Source: Gemmatimonas sp.
Lineage (GTDB): Bacteria > Gemmatimonadota > Gemmatimonadetes > Gemmatimonadales > Gemmatimonadaceae
Assembly: GCA_025361705.1 (NCBI GenBank)
Contig: JANYJW010000021.1
Coordinates: 1 to 64,000 of the forward strand
Direction of reading: 5' to 3'
DNA: 64,000 bases
The translations under genes and the position numbers were made by a program. Shown here one piece after another: positions 9,133-17,275 of the stretch (positions are counted from its first letter, which is position 1; each line of letters begins with the position of its first letter). The notes under the pieces were generated by a model. It made no database searches, was not told the DNA's origin, and was given only the letters and a program-made list of their open reading frames with translations.

Positions 9133-10755
9133 CTACCGCGCCGCCGGCAGCGCCACAAAGAAGCACGTCCCCTCACCCACGCAGCTCTCCACCCAGATGC
9201 GCCCGCCGTGCGCCTCCACGATGCCGCGCGCAATCGACAGCCCAAGCCCGGAGCCGCTCTTGTTCGCCCCGCGCTTGCGCGTGTAGTACCGCTCGAAGAT
9301 GCGTGGAAGCTGTTCGGCCGGAATGCCACTCCCCGTGTCGCGCACCGTCAGCAGCACCTCGTCCCCGCGTGCCGTTCCCGCCACAGTCACCGACCCGCCG
9401 CGTTCGGTGTACTTGAGGCTGTTCCCCAGCAGGTTCGTGAGCACCTGAATGAGCCGCGCGGCGTCGCCATGCACGGCGGACACGCTGGCGTCCACCTCCG
9501 ACTGCAGCGTCACGCCGCGCTGGTTCGCCTGCGGCGCCACCATCGCCAGCGCCTGCTTGACGATGGGCGCCACCTGCTCGGTGCGCCGCTCCACCGACAG
9601 CTTGCCCACTTCGATGGTCGAGACGTCCAGCAGGTCCTGAATGAGCCGCGACATCCAGTCGGCCGAGTTGCCGATGGCCTGCACCAGGTGGCGCACTTCC
9701 TTGGCATCCGACGGCGGCGCCTCGAGCAACGCCGCGGCACACAAACGGATGGCCGCCAGCGGATTTCCCAGGTCGTGCGATACCACGCTTAGCACGTCTT
9801 CACGCGCCCGCGTGGCGCGCTGCGCCATGGTGTACAACCGCGCGTTGTCCAGCGCGTACGCGGCGCGCGTTCCCAGGGCCTGGGCCAACGCCACCTGCTC
9901 GGGGGCAAAGGGCGCGGCGCTCGTGCGAAAGAGCGTGAGCGCACCCAGCACGTGGTCGCGCGCGACGAGCGGCACAAAGAGCGCGGCACGCGCCTTCAGC
10001 GCCATCAGCCGCGCCAGCTCCGCCACCGTGTCGGTGTGCCCCTCGAGCCAGTCGTCAGTGATGGTCGGCACCACCTCCACGCGGCGGCCGCGCATGGCGT
10101 CAATGGCGCGCCACGGGCTGTCCCACGTCAGCGTCTCCTTGCCGATGGCGTCCAGGGCCGCATGCAGCGCCGCATCGTCGCTCCGGCTCACCTGGCGCTG
10201 CCACGAGCCATCCGGGCCCACCACGTCGACCACGCACCCTTCGGCGAGGAACGGCACCGGCACGTTGGCCAACGCCTGCAACGTGCGCCCCACGTCGAGC
10301 GACGTGCCCAGCAGTCCCCCGGCTTCGGCAAGGAACCGTTCGTTCCGCTCCCGCAGCGTGCGCGCTGTGATGTCGCGCAGCACCACGGTGTAGATGGACC
10401 CGTGGCGTGTCTCGAGCCGCGAAATGGACGCCTCGGCGGGGAACTCGGTGCCGTCCTTGCGCAGCCCTGAGATGTCGCGACGGTCGCCCATCCGGCGCGC
10501 GCGCTCTTCGCTGCCCCGGAACTGTTCCACCTGCGCGCTGTGACCGCCACGGTACCGGTCGGGCATCAGGTCGGCGAGCGGGCGCCCCACCATTTCCTCG
10601 GGCAGGTAGCCAAACACCTGCGACGCACCCTGGTTGAAATGCAGGATATGTTGCGACGAGGACACCACAATGATTGCGTCGACGGCGATGTCCAGAATAC
10701 TTGCGAACAACGCGTCGGGCGCGGCAATTGTGATGACAGCTTCCTCGTCGGACAA
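9133..10755 (-). CDS. Sensor histidine kinase with PAS and GAF domains
   Basis: Domain order: PAS (about residues 15-140, with FGYLPEEMVGRPLADLMPDR and a C-terminal VVLRDITART), GAF (about 150-305), HisKA with VVSHDLGNPLAA giving phospho-acceptor His327, and a HATPase_c with NLLGNSLKYTERGG, DTGSGIP and GSGLGLSIARGIVEAHGG. There are no transmembrane segments, so it senses a cytoplasmic signal. The frame is open to 10890, but the extra N-terminus is Pro/Arg-rich. The TTG at 10755 has GGAG five to six bases upstream and starts close to the PAS domain, so it is preferred. No partner regulator is adjacent; a universal stress protein is divergent. Confidence 0.87.
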   Translation of the reverse strand: MSDEEAVITIAAPDALFASILDIAVDAIIVVSSSQHILHFNQGASQVFGYLPEEMVGRPLADLMPDRYRGGHSAQVEQFRGSEERARRMGDRRDISGLRKDGTEFPAEASISRLETRHGSIYTVVLRDITARTLRERNERFLAEAGGLLGTSLDVGRTLQALANVPVPFLAEGCVVDVVGPDGSWQRQVSRSDDAALHAALDAIGKETLTWDSPWRAIDAMRGRRVEVVPTITDDWLEGHTDTVAELARLMALKARAALFVPLVARDHVLGALTLFRTSAAPFAPEQVALAQALGTRAAYALDNARLYTMAQRATRAREDVLSVVSHDLGNPLAAIRLCAAALLEAPPSDAKEVRHLVQAIGNSADWMSRLIQDLLDVSTIEVGKLSVERRTEQVAPIVKQALAMVAPQANQRGVTLQSEVDASVSAVHGDAARLIQVLTNLLGNSLKYTERGGSVTVAGTARGDEVLLTVRDTGSGIPAEQLPRIFERYYTRKRGANKSGSGLGLSIARGIVEAHGGRIWVESCVGEGTCFFVALPAAR

Positions 10756-10998
10756 GTCTGCTCCGCGGGGGCGGGTGGGGGGCGGGTGGAGGGGGCGGGC
10801 CAAGGGTACACGCAGCGGAGCGTGCTGACAATCAGCACCAACGCCTGTTCCCCTCTGAAAATGCACGGAGTTCGCCCCGGCGCAAGGCATTTTCGGATGT
10901 CGCGTAGGGGCAATTCCCCCACGATGCTTTGGAACCTTGCCCGACTGTCAGGACCTTTTCTGGGCCGTAGGCTCTAGTTGAGATCCTTGGGAGAGGCA

Positions 10999-11952
10999 AT
11001 GTCCGTGATCGCCGACACGCACGATGCAATGACCGACGCCGTGAGGCACCCAGAGCCGGAACACTTGCTCGACGGACACCTCCTGCTGGCCACCGACGGC
11101 ACCGCGAGCGCGGATGGCGCGGTGGCGCTTGTTGCAGAACTCCGACGCATCGGTACATGCCTGGTGGACGTGCTCGCCATCTTCGAGCCGTCGCCAATGC
11201 CCGTGCCCAGCGCCGATCCGTCGCTCGCGGCAATGACGGCGATGGCCGGCGATACAACGCTGCGCGACGAGTTCTTCGCCAGCGTCGACCGGCAGGTCAA
11301 CCGGTGCTTCGTCGGCCAGCCGCTGATGGTCGTCACGCGCAGCGAAGGATCGCCAGTGCGCGGCATCGTCGAATCGGCGGTGTCCATGGAGGCCGACCTC
11401 ATCCTCACCGGCTTGCGCGTGCATAGCCTGATGGACCGCCTGGTGGGTGACGAGACGGCGCTGCGGGTCACGCGGGCCACCGACCGTCCGGTCTTTGCCG
11501 TCGCGCCGGCGCTGACCTCCCGGCCTCGCCGCGCCGTTACGGGCATCGACTTCTCGCGCGCGTCCATGCGTGCGGCCGCCGCCGCGGCCGGGATGCTTGC
11601 CGACGGGGGCAGCCTCACGCTGCTCCACGCCCGGCCGCGGCTCGATCTCGTCGCCTCGGCCGACGACGGCATCGACATGCCGTACTCCCGTGGCGTCACG
11701 GCCGCGCTCGAGGGGCTGCGCGACGCCATCGCGGCCAACCACACCAACATCACCGTGGACATCGAACGGCGCGACGGCGAGGCCGCCGAGACCATCCTCA
11801 ACTACGCCATCGCCTCACAGGCCGATTTCGTGGCCGTGGGCCGGCACCGCCGCAACGCCATTGCGCATGCCGTGCTGGGGAGCGTGGCTACCACGCTGCT
11901 GCGCAAGGCGACGCTCTCGGTGTTGGTGCTTCCGCCTGCGGAAGCTGATTGA
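10999..11952 (+). CDS. Universal stress protein, two tandem Usp domains
   Basis: Two UspA-like alpha/beta domains, about residues 20-160 and 170-317. The second ends in AVGRHRRNAIAHAVLGSVATTLLR followed by LSVLVLPP, the typical Usp C-terminal strand. The ATG at 10999 is supported by GGAG five bases upstream (10990-10993). A TTG seven codons earlier is less likely. It is cytoplasmic with no signal peptide. Proteins of this family respond to stress or starvation, but the specific role here is unknown. It converges on the NarL-type regulator across a region with a strong hairpin. Confidence 0.88.
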   Translation: MSVIADTHDAMTDAVRHPEPEHLLDGHLLLATDGTASADGAVALVAELRRIGTCLVDVLAIFEPSPMPVPSADPSLAAMTAMAGDTTLRDEFFASVDRQVNRCFVGQPLMVVTRSEGSPVRGIVESAVSMEADLILTGLRVHSLMDRLVGDETALRVTRATDRPVFAVAPALTSRPRRAVTGIDFSRASMRAAAAAAGMLADGGSLTLLHARPRLDLVASADDGIDMPYSRGVTAALEGLRDAIAANHTNITVDIERRDGEAAETILNYAIASQADFVAVGRHRRNAIAHAVLGSVATTLLRKATLSVLVLPPAEAD

Positions 11953-11958
11953 GGATAT

Positions 11959-12101
11959 GGAATCCGGATTGCGATCCGTGATCACGATCGAGGATCTCGA
12001 CGAGCGATGAAGGGGCGCCCGTAAGAGCGCCCCTTCATCGTTCCTCGCAATATCGTCCATCGCAATCCGGAATCGTGATCACCAATCGCAATCCGGATTC
12101 C
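11959..12101. repeat. nested inverted repeats flanking a terminator hairpin
   Basis: GGAATCCGGATTGCGA at 11959-11974 is the exact reverse complement of 12086-12101. A further partial copy (CGCAATCCGGAATCGTGATCAC) begins at 12061, and GTGATCACGAT lies at 11978-11988. The arms enclose the hairpin at 12007-12038, in the gap between two convergent genes. Confidence 0.88.
12007..12038. terminator. strong bidirectional hairpin between uspA-like gene and response regulator
   Basis: ATGAAGGGGCGC (12007-12018) and GCGCCCCTTCAT (12027-12038) pair perfectly over 12 bp around an 8-nt loop. Convergent gene ends on both sides make transcription termination the likely role. Confidence 0.7.
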
Positions 12102-12111
12102 AGATCCCAGA

Positions 12112-12777
12112 TCACGCTTCCGGTGTCAGCAGCCCCAGCCGCAGCGCCAGCTGCACGTACTCGTGCCGGTGCGACAGCCCAAGCTTGTCCTGGATCCGCT
12201 GCTTGTAGGTATCCACCGTCTTGGGGCTGATGAACAGCTTCTCGCCGATTTCCGGCGCGCTGAACCCCTGCGCGGTGAGGCGCAGCACGTCGCGCTCACG
12301 CTCGGTGAGCTTCTCGAAGCGCGTGCGCTCCTCGTGCAGCGGATCCTTGCGCGTGTATCCCTTGGCCAGGATGCGCGCCGCGTCGGGCCGCACGTACACT
12401 TCGCCGCGCGCCACCGTCCGCACTGCGTCGAGCAGCTCGCGATCGGCCGCCGTCTTCAGCACGTAGCCCGCCGCGCCCGCCTCGAGCATCGGCACGAGGT
12501 AGTCCTCCTCGGCGTGCATCGTGAGCGTCAGCACGCGCGACGGCATGCCCTTGGCTACCAGCTGGCGGGTCACCGCCATGCCGTCCATGTCGCCCAGCGA
12601 AATGTCCATCACCATCACGTCGGGCTTCAGCCGCTCGGCCATGGCCAGTGCCTCGGCACCCGACCCCGCCTCGCCCACGACATGCACATCCTTGGCAGCG
12701 CCCAGCACTGCCTTGACGCCAGCGCGCACGACCGCATGGTCGTCCACCAGCAGAACGCGAATCAGGTCACCGGTCAT
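12112..12777 (-). CDS. NarL/FixJ-type response regulator
   Basis: Receiver domain with Asp12/Asp13 and phospho-acceptor Asp58 (VMVMDISLGDMDG), a Lys-containing GYVLKTA motif near 105-111, and a C-terminal LuxR helix-turn-helix (LTERERDVLRLTAQGFSAPEIGEKL, about 155-180). The length of 221 is standard. The ATG overlaps the stop of the upstream histidine kinase by 4 bp, so the two form a coupled two-component pair. The regulon is not evident from the context. Confidence 0.93.
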   Translation of the reverse strand: MTGDLIRVLLVDDHAVVRAGVKAVLGAAKDVHVVGEAGSGAEALAMAERLKPDVMVMDISLGDMDGMAVTRQLVAKGMPSRVLTLTMHAEEDYLVPMLEAGAAGYVLKTAADRELLDAVRTVARGEVYVRPDAARILAKGYTRKDPLHEERTRFEKLTERERDVLRLTAQGFSAPEIGEKLFISPKTVDTYKQRIQDKLGLSHRHEYVQLALRLGLLTPEA

Positions 12778-13865
12778 CGTCCGTCCTCGTCAACGAGAGC
12801 CACCGTGGCGACGACACGCGTGCCGTCTCCTGGCCTGCTCTCCAGTTCAAAAGTCCCATTGACCAACGCCACACGCTCGCGCATCGAGAACAACCCGAAG
12901 CCGCCGCGCTCGGCCTCCCCGACGTTCATGCCCTGCCCGTCGTCTCGCACGTCCAACCGTGCCTTGCCCTGCTCGGTGGTGAGGTGCAACTCCACCCGCG
13001 CCGGCGAGGCGTGACGGGCCGCATTGGCCACTGCCTCGCGCGCCACGTCGTAGAGCACGCTCGCCACATGTCGCGGAATGGCGGCGTCCGCGCCGGCCGT
13101 GTCGGCCGTCGTCGAGATGCCCCGCTCCGACGTCTTGCGCGCCAAATGCTGCAGGGCCGGCGCCAGCCCAAGATCGTCCAGCACGCGCGGGTGCAGCGTT
13201 TCGGAGAGCGAGCGCACCTGTTCCATCACATGCAGCGCCGTCTCCTGCATGCGCACCAGTTGCGCGCGCGCTTCCTCGTCCTTGGCGTCGCGCGCCATGG
13301 CCGCCAGTTCAAACGTGAGGCCCGCCAGCCACTGCGCGGACGACTCGTGCAACTCCCGGCCGACCCGCGCCCGCTCGCTGTCGCCCACCGTGATGGCGTG
13401 CAACGCCAACCGGCGCATGCGGGCGCGATCCGAATGCATGCCGTCGAGCAGCAGGTTGATCGCCGACCGCACCCTGCCCAGATCGGGATCCTCGGTGCCG
13501 GTCGGCCGCGCGCGCACCGACAGGTCACCCGCCCAGACGCGCTGGGCCGTGCGCTCCAACTCGCGCAACGGACGCAGCGCCACGGTCACCAGTGAAAAAT
13601 TGGCCACGATGGAGAAGACCACTGCCGACACGGCCACGGCCAGGCTCTGCATCGGCGTCTCGTTGGAGGTGCGCGCCAAGAACAGCGAAACCAGCGCGAT
13701 CACCGCCACCAGCAGGTTTGCCCCGAGGAGCTTTCCCGACAGCGGAACCCTGAAGAGACGGTCCTTCCAATCGGACGCCGGCCCCCCTACATGAACATGC
13801 GAACCCTTCCCCAGCATCGTCTGCGGGGGTACGGGCGTATCATGAAGCGCTTGGGTGGGCGGCAT
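12774..13865 (-). CDS. HisKA_3-type sensor histidine kinase (NarX/DesK class)
   Basis: Two transmembrane segments (about residues 46-64 and 75-97) with only a very short loop between them, then a HAMP-like linker (about 98-145), a dimerisation/phospho-acceptor helix with VGRELHESSAQWLAGL giving His173, and an ATPase domain (NAARHASPARVEL, DDGQGM, GGFGLFSMRERV). The short periplasmic part suggests sensing within the membrane or cytoplasm. The gene is first in the pair with the NarL-type regulator. A TTGAAG/TATTAA promoter candidate lies directly upstream. Confidence 0.92.
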   Translation of the reverse strand: MPPTQALHDTPVPPQTMLGKGSHVHVGGPASDWKDRLFRVPLSGKLLGANLLVAVIALVSLFLARTSNETPMQSLAVAVSAVVFSIVANFSLVTVALRPLRELERTAQRVWAGDLSVRARPTGTEDPDLGRVRSAINLLLDGMHSDRARMRRLALHAITVGDSERARVGRELHESSAQWLAGLTFELAAMARDAKDEEARAQLVRMQETALHVMEQVRSLSETLHPRVLDDLGLAPALQHLARKTSERGISTTADTAGADAAIPRHVASVLYDVAREAVANAARHASPARVELHLTTEQGKARLDVRDDGQGMNVGEAERGGFGLFSMRERVALVNGTFELESRPGDGTRVVATVALVDEDGR

Positions 13866-13869
13866 AGCG

Positions 13870-13898
13870 TTAATAGGTTATCGGGAAACGCCCTTCAA
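13870..13898 (-). promoter_or_regulatory. candidate sigma-70 promoter of the two-component pair
   Basis: On the minus strand TTGAAG (13898-13893), 17-bp spacer, TATTAA (13875-13870). The -10 ends 4 nt before the ATG at 13865, so the transcript would start at or just inside the start codon. A further inverted repeat (TCGG-TTTTCC / GGAAAA-CCGA, 13915-13941) lies just upstream and could bind a regulator. Confidence 0.45.
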
Positions 13899-14013
13899 GA
13901 GCCATAAGGGGCTGTCGGATTTTCCCTGAAGGAAAACCCGACCAGCTTTCCTATTTTACCCTACACGCCAGTTCAAACTGCCTGCCGCGATGGCCAGCAT
14001 GACCCTGCCCCGT

Positions 14014-14083
14014 GCCATCCGCCATCTGCCATCCGCCATCCGCCATCCGCCATCCGCCATCCGCCATCCGCCATCCGCCATCT
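14014..14083. repeat. heptamer tandem array C (10 units)
   Basis: Ten GCCATCC units, two with T at the last base. The array begins 9 nt beyond the 3' end of the minus-strand tRNA-Lys gene and reads GGATGGC on the tRNA sense strand. The rest of the gap 13866-14092 holds the promoter candidate and an inverted repeat described above, and no gene. Confidence 0.95.
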
Positions 14084-14092
14084 GTAGTTACA

Positions 14093-14165
14093 TGACCCGG
14101 GTGGGGATCGAACCCACGACCTGGCGGTTAAAAGCCGCATGCTCTACCGACTGAGCTACCGGGTC
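14093..14165 (-). tRNA. tRNA-Lys (anticodon TTT)
   Basis: On the minus strand a 73-nt cloverleaf: acceptor stem GACCCGG/CCGGGTC, D-arm TAGCTCAGTCGGTAGAGC, anticodon loop CTTTTAA with anticodon TTT, T-arm GTGGG-TTCGATC-CCCAC, discriminator A. CCA is not encoded. All stems pair without mismatches in the acceptor and T arms. Confidence 0.97.
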
Positions 14166-14258
14166 CCTGCGCGCTGAATTTCATACGGCGGATCGCCGCG
14201 CACAACACTTGGCGCACAGATCGGCCCAGATCAATCGCGCGCACACCCGGCATTTCGG

Positions 14259-14264
14259 TATCTT
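14259..14264 (+). promoter_or_regulatory. TATCTT hexamer 6 nt before the glycosyltransferase GTG
   Basis: TATCTT followed by GGGACC and then the GTG start at 14271. The same hexamer with the same spacing occurs before ffh and the M48 protease. No -35 or Shine-Dalgarno sequence is evident. Confidence 0.4.
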
Positions 14265-14270
14265 GGGACC

Positions 14271-15722
14271 GTGAACCGCCGCCTCGACCAATTGCGCCCC
14301 GTGCTGCCCGCGCTCGCCGTGGCGGCCTTCGGCATCGTGCGCCTGCCAGAACTGACGCGCAGCTCTCTCTGGTATGACGAGCTGTTTTCCGTCGGCGTCG
14401 CCGCGCTGCCCGCGGGCGAGTCGCTGCGGCGCATCATCGCCGACCACACCAATCCCCCGCTCTTCTACCTGCTGCTCAAGGGCTGGATGGCACTCGGCGG
14501 CGATGGCGACCGGTGGGTGCGCCTGCTGCCGTGCGTACTGGCGATGCTGCTCGGCGCCGCCCTGGTCTGGCTTGTACGCGAAGCGCGCGCAGGCGCCGCC
14601 GCCGGCACGCTGGCCGTCGCGCTCGCCGCGGCCAGTCCGCTGTCGGTGGACCTCGCCAATGAAGTGCGCGCCTATTCGCTGCTCGCCCTGCTCGCCTGCC
14701 TCTCGCTGGCGGGCACCCTGTTCGACCGACGCGTGCGCACGCGCGACTCGTTTGCGCTGCTGACGATCATCAACGTCGCGTTGGTGCACACGCACTATTT
14801 CGGGTGGCTCACCGTGGGCGCCGAGTTGGTGGTGGCCGCCTGCTGCTGGTCGCGCGACGACGCGTGGCGCATGGCACGCAGCGCCGCGTACGCGCTGCTC
14901 GCCTTTCTGCCATGGGCCGCGGCGGTCGCCGCGCACGCGGTCGGCACGACCGCACCCCTGCGCAATGTCGCCTGGATTGGCGCACCCGGCCTCGCGGCCC
15001 CACTCTGGTTCGTGCGCGACCTGACGGGGCGCAGCGGCAACGCAACGGCCGACGTGGTGTGGCTGGCCTTGGTGGGTGTTGCGCTCGTGGCGCTCGTCGT
15101 GACGCGGTGGAGGCGCAGCTTCGCCATGCCGCGTCCGGCAACGCCTGCCACTGCGGCCACTGCGGCCACGGACGCGGGCACGCTCATCTTGCTCGCCGCC
15201 ACGGGGCTCGGTGTGCCGGTAGTGGTTTGGGCGGTGTCGCAGTTCGGTGGCCCGAGCATCTGGGTGCAGCGGTATCTCGTGGGCGCCGCGGCCCCGCTCG
15301 CCCTGCTCACTGCCATCGCCATCGCCGCGCTCATTCCGCGCAAGAGTACGGCGGCGATCCTCGGCCTCGCGTGGGCCGCAATCGCCATGGGCAGCGTGCC
15401 CCAACGCGCGCCCACCAAATTCGACTGGCGCCGCTTTGCGCGCCGCATCGACCTGAGCGTCGGCAGTCCGCGCGACGTGTACGCCCTCGAGGCATTCACC
15501 GCCGCGCCGCTGGAGCACTACGCCCCGGTGGGCGTGCGCGTGCACGTCATCCGGGCGCTCGAGGAACTCCCGATCGGCGATGCCTGGCTCGTTTACCGAC
15601 GCGAGTCATTCGCCGCCGGCACGCCGGCCGAACCGCTGCGGGCGCTGGGAGTGACTGTGGTCACCGCGCTGTCGGCGGAGACAGCAGGGCAGCGGATCGT
15701 CGCGATGCGAACGAGACGGTAG
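14271..15722 (+). CDS. Polytopic membrane glycosyltransferase (GT39/GT83-like)
   Basis: About a dozen hydrophobic segments spread over 483 residues. The N-terminal LWYDELFSVGV (Asp36, Glu37) and DHTNPPLFYLLLKGW (His59) match the first-loop acidic and His/Pro motifs of the ArnT/PMT group, which transfer sugars from polyprenyl-phosphate donors in the periplasm. Acceptor and sugar are unknown; no lipid A or glycoprotein gene is adjacent. Start is GTG with TATCTT 6 nt upstream and no SD. It is divergent from tRNA-Lys and converges on a lipoprotein gene. Confidence 0.8.
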   Translation: MNRRLDQLRPVLPALAVAAFGIVRLPELTRSSLWYDELFSVGVAALPAGESLRRIIADHTNPPLFYLLLKGWMALGGDGDRWVRLLPCVLAMLLGAALVWLVREARAGAAAGTLAVALAAASPLSVDLANEVRAYSLLALLACLSLAGTLFDRRVRTRDSFALLTIINVALVHTHYFGWLTVGAELVVAACCWSRDDAWRMARSAAYALLAFLPWAAAVAAHAVGTTAPLRNVAWIGAPGLAAPLWFVRDLTGRSGNATADVVWLALVGVALVALVVTRWRRSFAMPRPATPATAATAATDAGTLILLAATGLGVPVVVWAVSQFGGPSIWVQRYLVGAAAPLALLTAIAIAALIPRKSTAAILGLAWAAIAMGSVPQRAPTKFDWRRFARRIDLSVGSPRDVYALEAFTAAPLEHYAPVGVRVHVIRALEELPIGDAWLVYRRESFAAGTPAEPLRALGVTVVTALSAETAGQRIVAMRTRR

Positions 15723-15777
15723 ACGAGGGACGGAAGACGTATTCGTTCATTCCCCGTCTCCCGTCTCCCGTCTCGTT
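15710..15777. repeat. second heptamer family (CCCGTCT x3) with inverted arm
   Basis: Three CCCGTCT units at 15753-15773 run into the stop codon (TCA, 15778-15780) of the minus-strand lipoprotein gene. CCGTCTCGTT (15768-15777) is the exact reverse complement of AACGAGACGG (15710-15719), which straddles the end of the glycosyltransferase gene. The pair can form a hairpin between convergent genes. Confidence 0.88.
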
Positions 15778-16299
15778 TCACGTCGGCCTGAACCGCAGCT
15801 GCACCACATACCGCCCCGGCGCCACCTTCGCGCCCGGCAGCAGCTTCCATGCCTGCGGCGCCTTCTCCACCAGGCACGCGTTCACCGCCGTGCCGGCCTT
15901 GGACGACCAATCGTCCGCGCCCACGCGCGCTGACCAGATCTTGCCGACGTCAACCACGACGACGAGCGCCACGGCGCCCACGAGCTTGGAGTCGGACTTC
16001 TGCCCGAACTCCTGGTAGCAGAACCGCGAGATGCCCTCTTCGCGCTGCACCGCTTCCATCAGCGCGTCGGGTGCGTCGGGGATGTTGGCAATGCGCAGGC
16101 GCGGCGCCTTGGGCGGCGCGACAAACAAGTCGTTCACCGCGGGCGGCAGCCCCGTCTTCACCGCGCCAAGGTCGACCTTGTGGGTGTCGGCCGGCGCGGA
16201 GAATGCGGCGATGGCCGCGTCGGTCGATCGACCCTTCGCATTGCCGCCGCACGCAGCGCCGACGAGGAGACCCGCGAGAAGGAAAGGGCGGAGGTTCAC
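15778..16299 (-). CDS. Lipoprotein with AgmX/TonB-like C-terminal region
   Basis: The start LLVGAACGG is a lipobox, giving a mature protein anchored by Cys17. The C-terminal 80 residues (FCYQEFGQKSDSKLVGAV, then WSARVGADDWSSKAGTAVNACL) align by eye with the C-terminal domain of the AgmX-like gene just upstream, sharing FCYQE and the ACL/ACI turn. It is thus probably a short paralogue, lacking the N-terminal membrane anchor and Pro-rich spacer. GTG start at 16299, 106 bp after the AgmX-like stop; the gap contains a 20-bp near-palindrome at 16355-16374. It is probably the last gene of the envelope cluster. Confidence 0.72.
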   Translation of the reverse strand: MNLRPFLLAGLLVGAACGGNAKGRSTDAAIAAFSAPADTHKVDLGAVKTGLPPAVNDLFVAPPKAPRLRIANIPDAPDALMEAVQREEGISRFCYQEFGQKSDSKLVGAVALVVVVDVGKIWSARVGADDWSSKAGTAVNACLVEKAPQAWKLLPGAKVAPGRYVVQLRFRPT

Positions 16300-16405
16300 A
16301 GTGCACCGTTGACCGTGGTCAGTTGTCCGCGACGAGCCCCGATCGCCGTCGCCGTCGAGAATCGCGATCCTCGATCGTACGCCACATCCACATCCTCAAT
16401 CCGCC

Positions 16406-17275
16406 CTATTTGTTGAACACAAACGAAAACCCGTATGTCTCATTCCCCGCCGCACTCGACCCGGGAAACGCCCAGCCGCGCATGCGCTGTAGAATGCACG
16501 CCTCGGCTTCGGCCGTGCCCGCCCCCGCCCACGTGCGCTCGGCCACCCGCGCCGACGCCACCGCACCGCCGGGCGCGAGCGACACTTCCACGCTGATCGA
16601 ACCGGCAAGACCTGGATTGAGCAGCAGCCCCTGCTCCTGATAACAGAACTGCAGCTGCGCCTGTCGCGATCGCACAAAGGTGCCCAATTGCGCCATATCG
16701 CGACTCGCCCGTTCGCCCGGACGAGCGACCACTTGTGGCGCCGCCACGCGAATGCTCGCGCGCACCACGCCGCCTTGGGCATTCACCTTGCCGATGCCCG
16801 ACGCCGCGGCCGCGGCCGCGGCATCGAAGCCCTGCCCCGGCGTGCGCGCGCCCGTGCCGCCTTGCCCGTATGCGATCACCGCCTTGCGTCCGCCCGAGCC
16901 GGCCTTGTCGCCCTTGGCCACCTCGACGCCGCGCAGGGCATTGGTGACGTCACCCACCAACGCGTTGGTGTTGCCGCCGCCAAAGGCGTCGCCAATCTCG
17001 GCTTCGTCCTTGGCCACGCGCTGCTTTTCCTTTTCGGCTGGCGTCGGTGGCGGCACGTTGACCACTGCGGCCGCCTGGGGCGGCGGCGCCTCGCGCTTGG
17101 GCGGAGGCGGCGGGTCGTCGAACTGCACTTCAATGGACGCCGCCTCTTCGGGGCGCAGCAAGGCGATGCTCGGCGGTGGCGCCGGCGTGAGGTACACCAG
17201 CGCCAGCCATCCCGCGCCGAGGCTCATCGACAGGAAGTGCGACACGGTGAGCGCGCGCGATTCCGACCCGATCAC
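16406..17275 (-). CDS. AgmX/PglI C-terminal-domain protein (TonB-like energy transducer)
   Basis: A single N-terminal transmembrane segment (about residues 12-30), a Pro/Lys-rich periplasmic spacer (DDPPPPPKREAPPPQ, about 50-75), a charged and Ala/Gly-rich middle, and a C-terminal TonB-like domain (LQFCYQEQGLLLNPGLAG to CILQRMRGWAFPG). This is the layout of proteins that carry ExbB/ExbD force across the periplasm. AgmX (GltJ) is known from Myxococcus gliding. The start overlaps the upstream ExbD stop, so it belongs to the motor operon. Confidence 0.82.
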   Translation of the reverse strand: MIGSESRALTVSHFLSMSLGAGWLALVYLTPAPPPSIALLRPEEAASIEVQFDDPPPPPKREAPPPQAAAVVNVPPPTPAEKEKQRVAKDEAEIGDAFGGGNTNALVGDVTNALRGVEVAKGDKAGSGGRKAVIAYGQGGTGARTPGQGFDAAAAAAASGIGKVNAQGGVVRASIRVAAPQVVARPGERASRDMAQLGTFVRSRQAQLQFCYQEQGLLLNPGLAGSISVEVSLAPGGAVASARVAERTWAGAGTAEAEACILQRMRGWAFPGSSAAGNETYGFSFVFNK

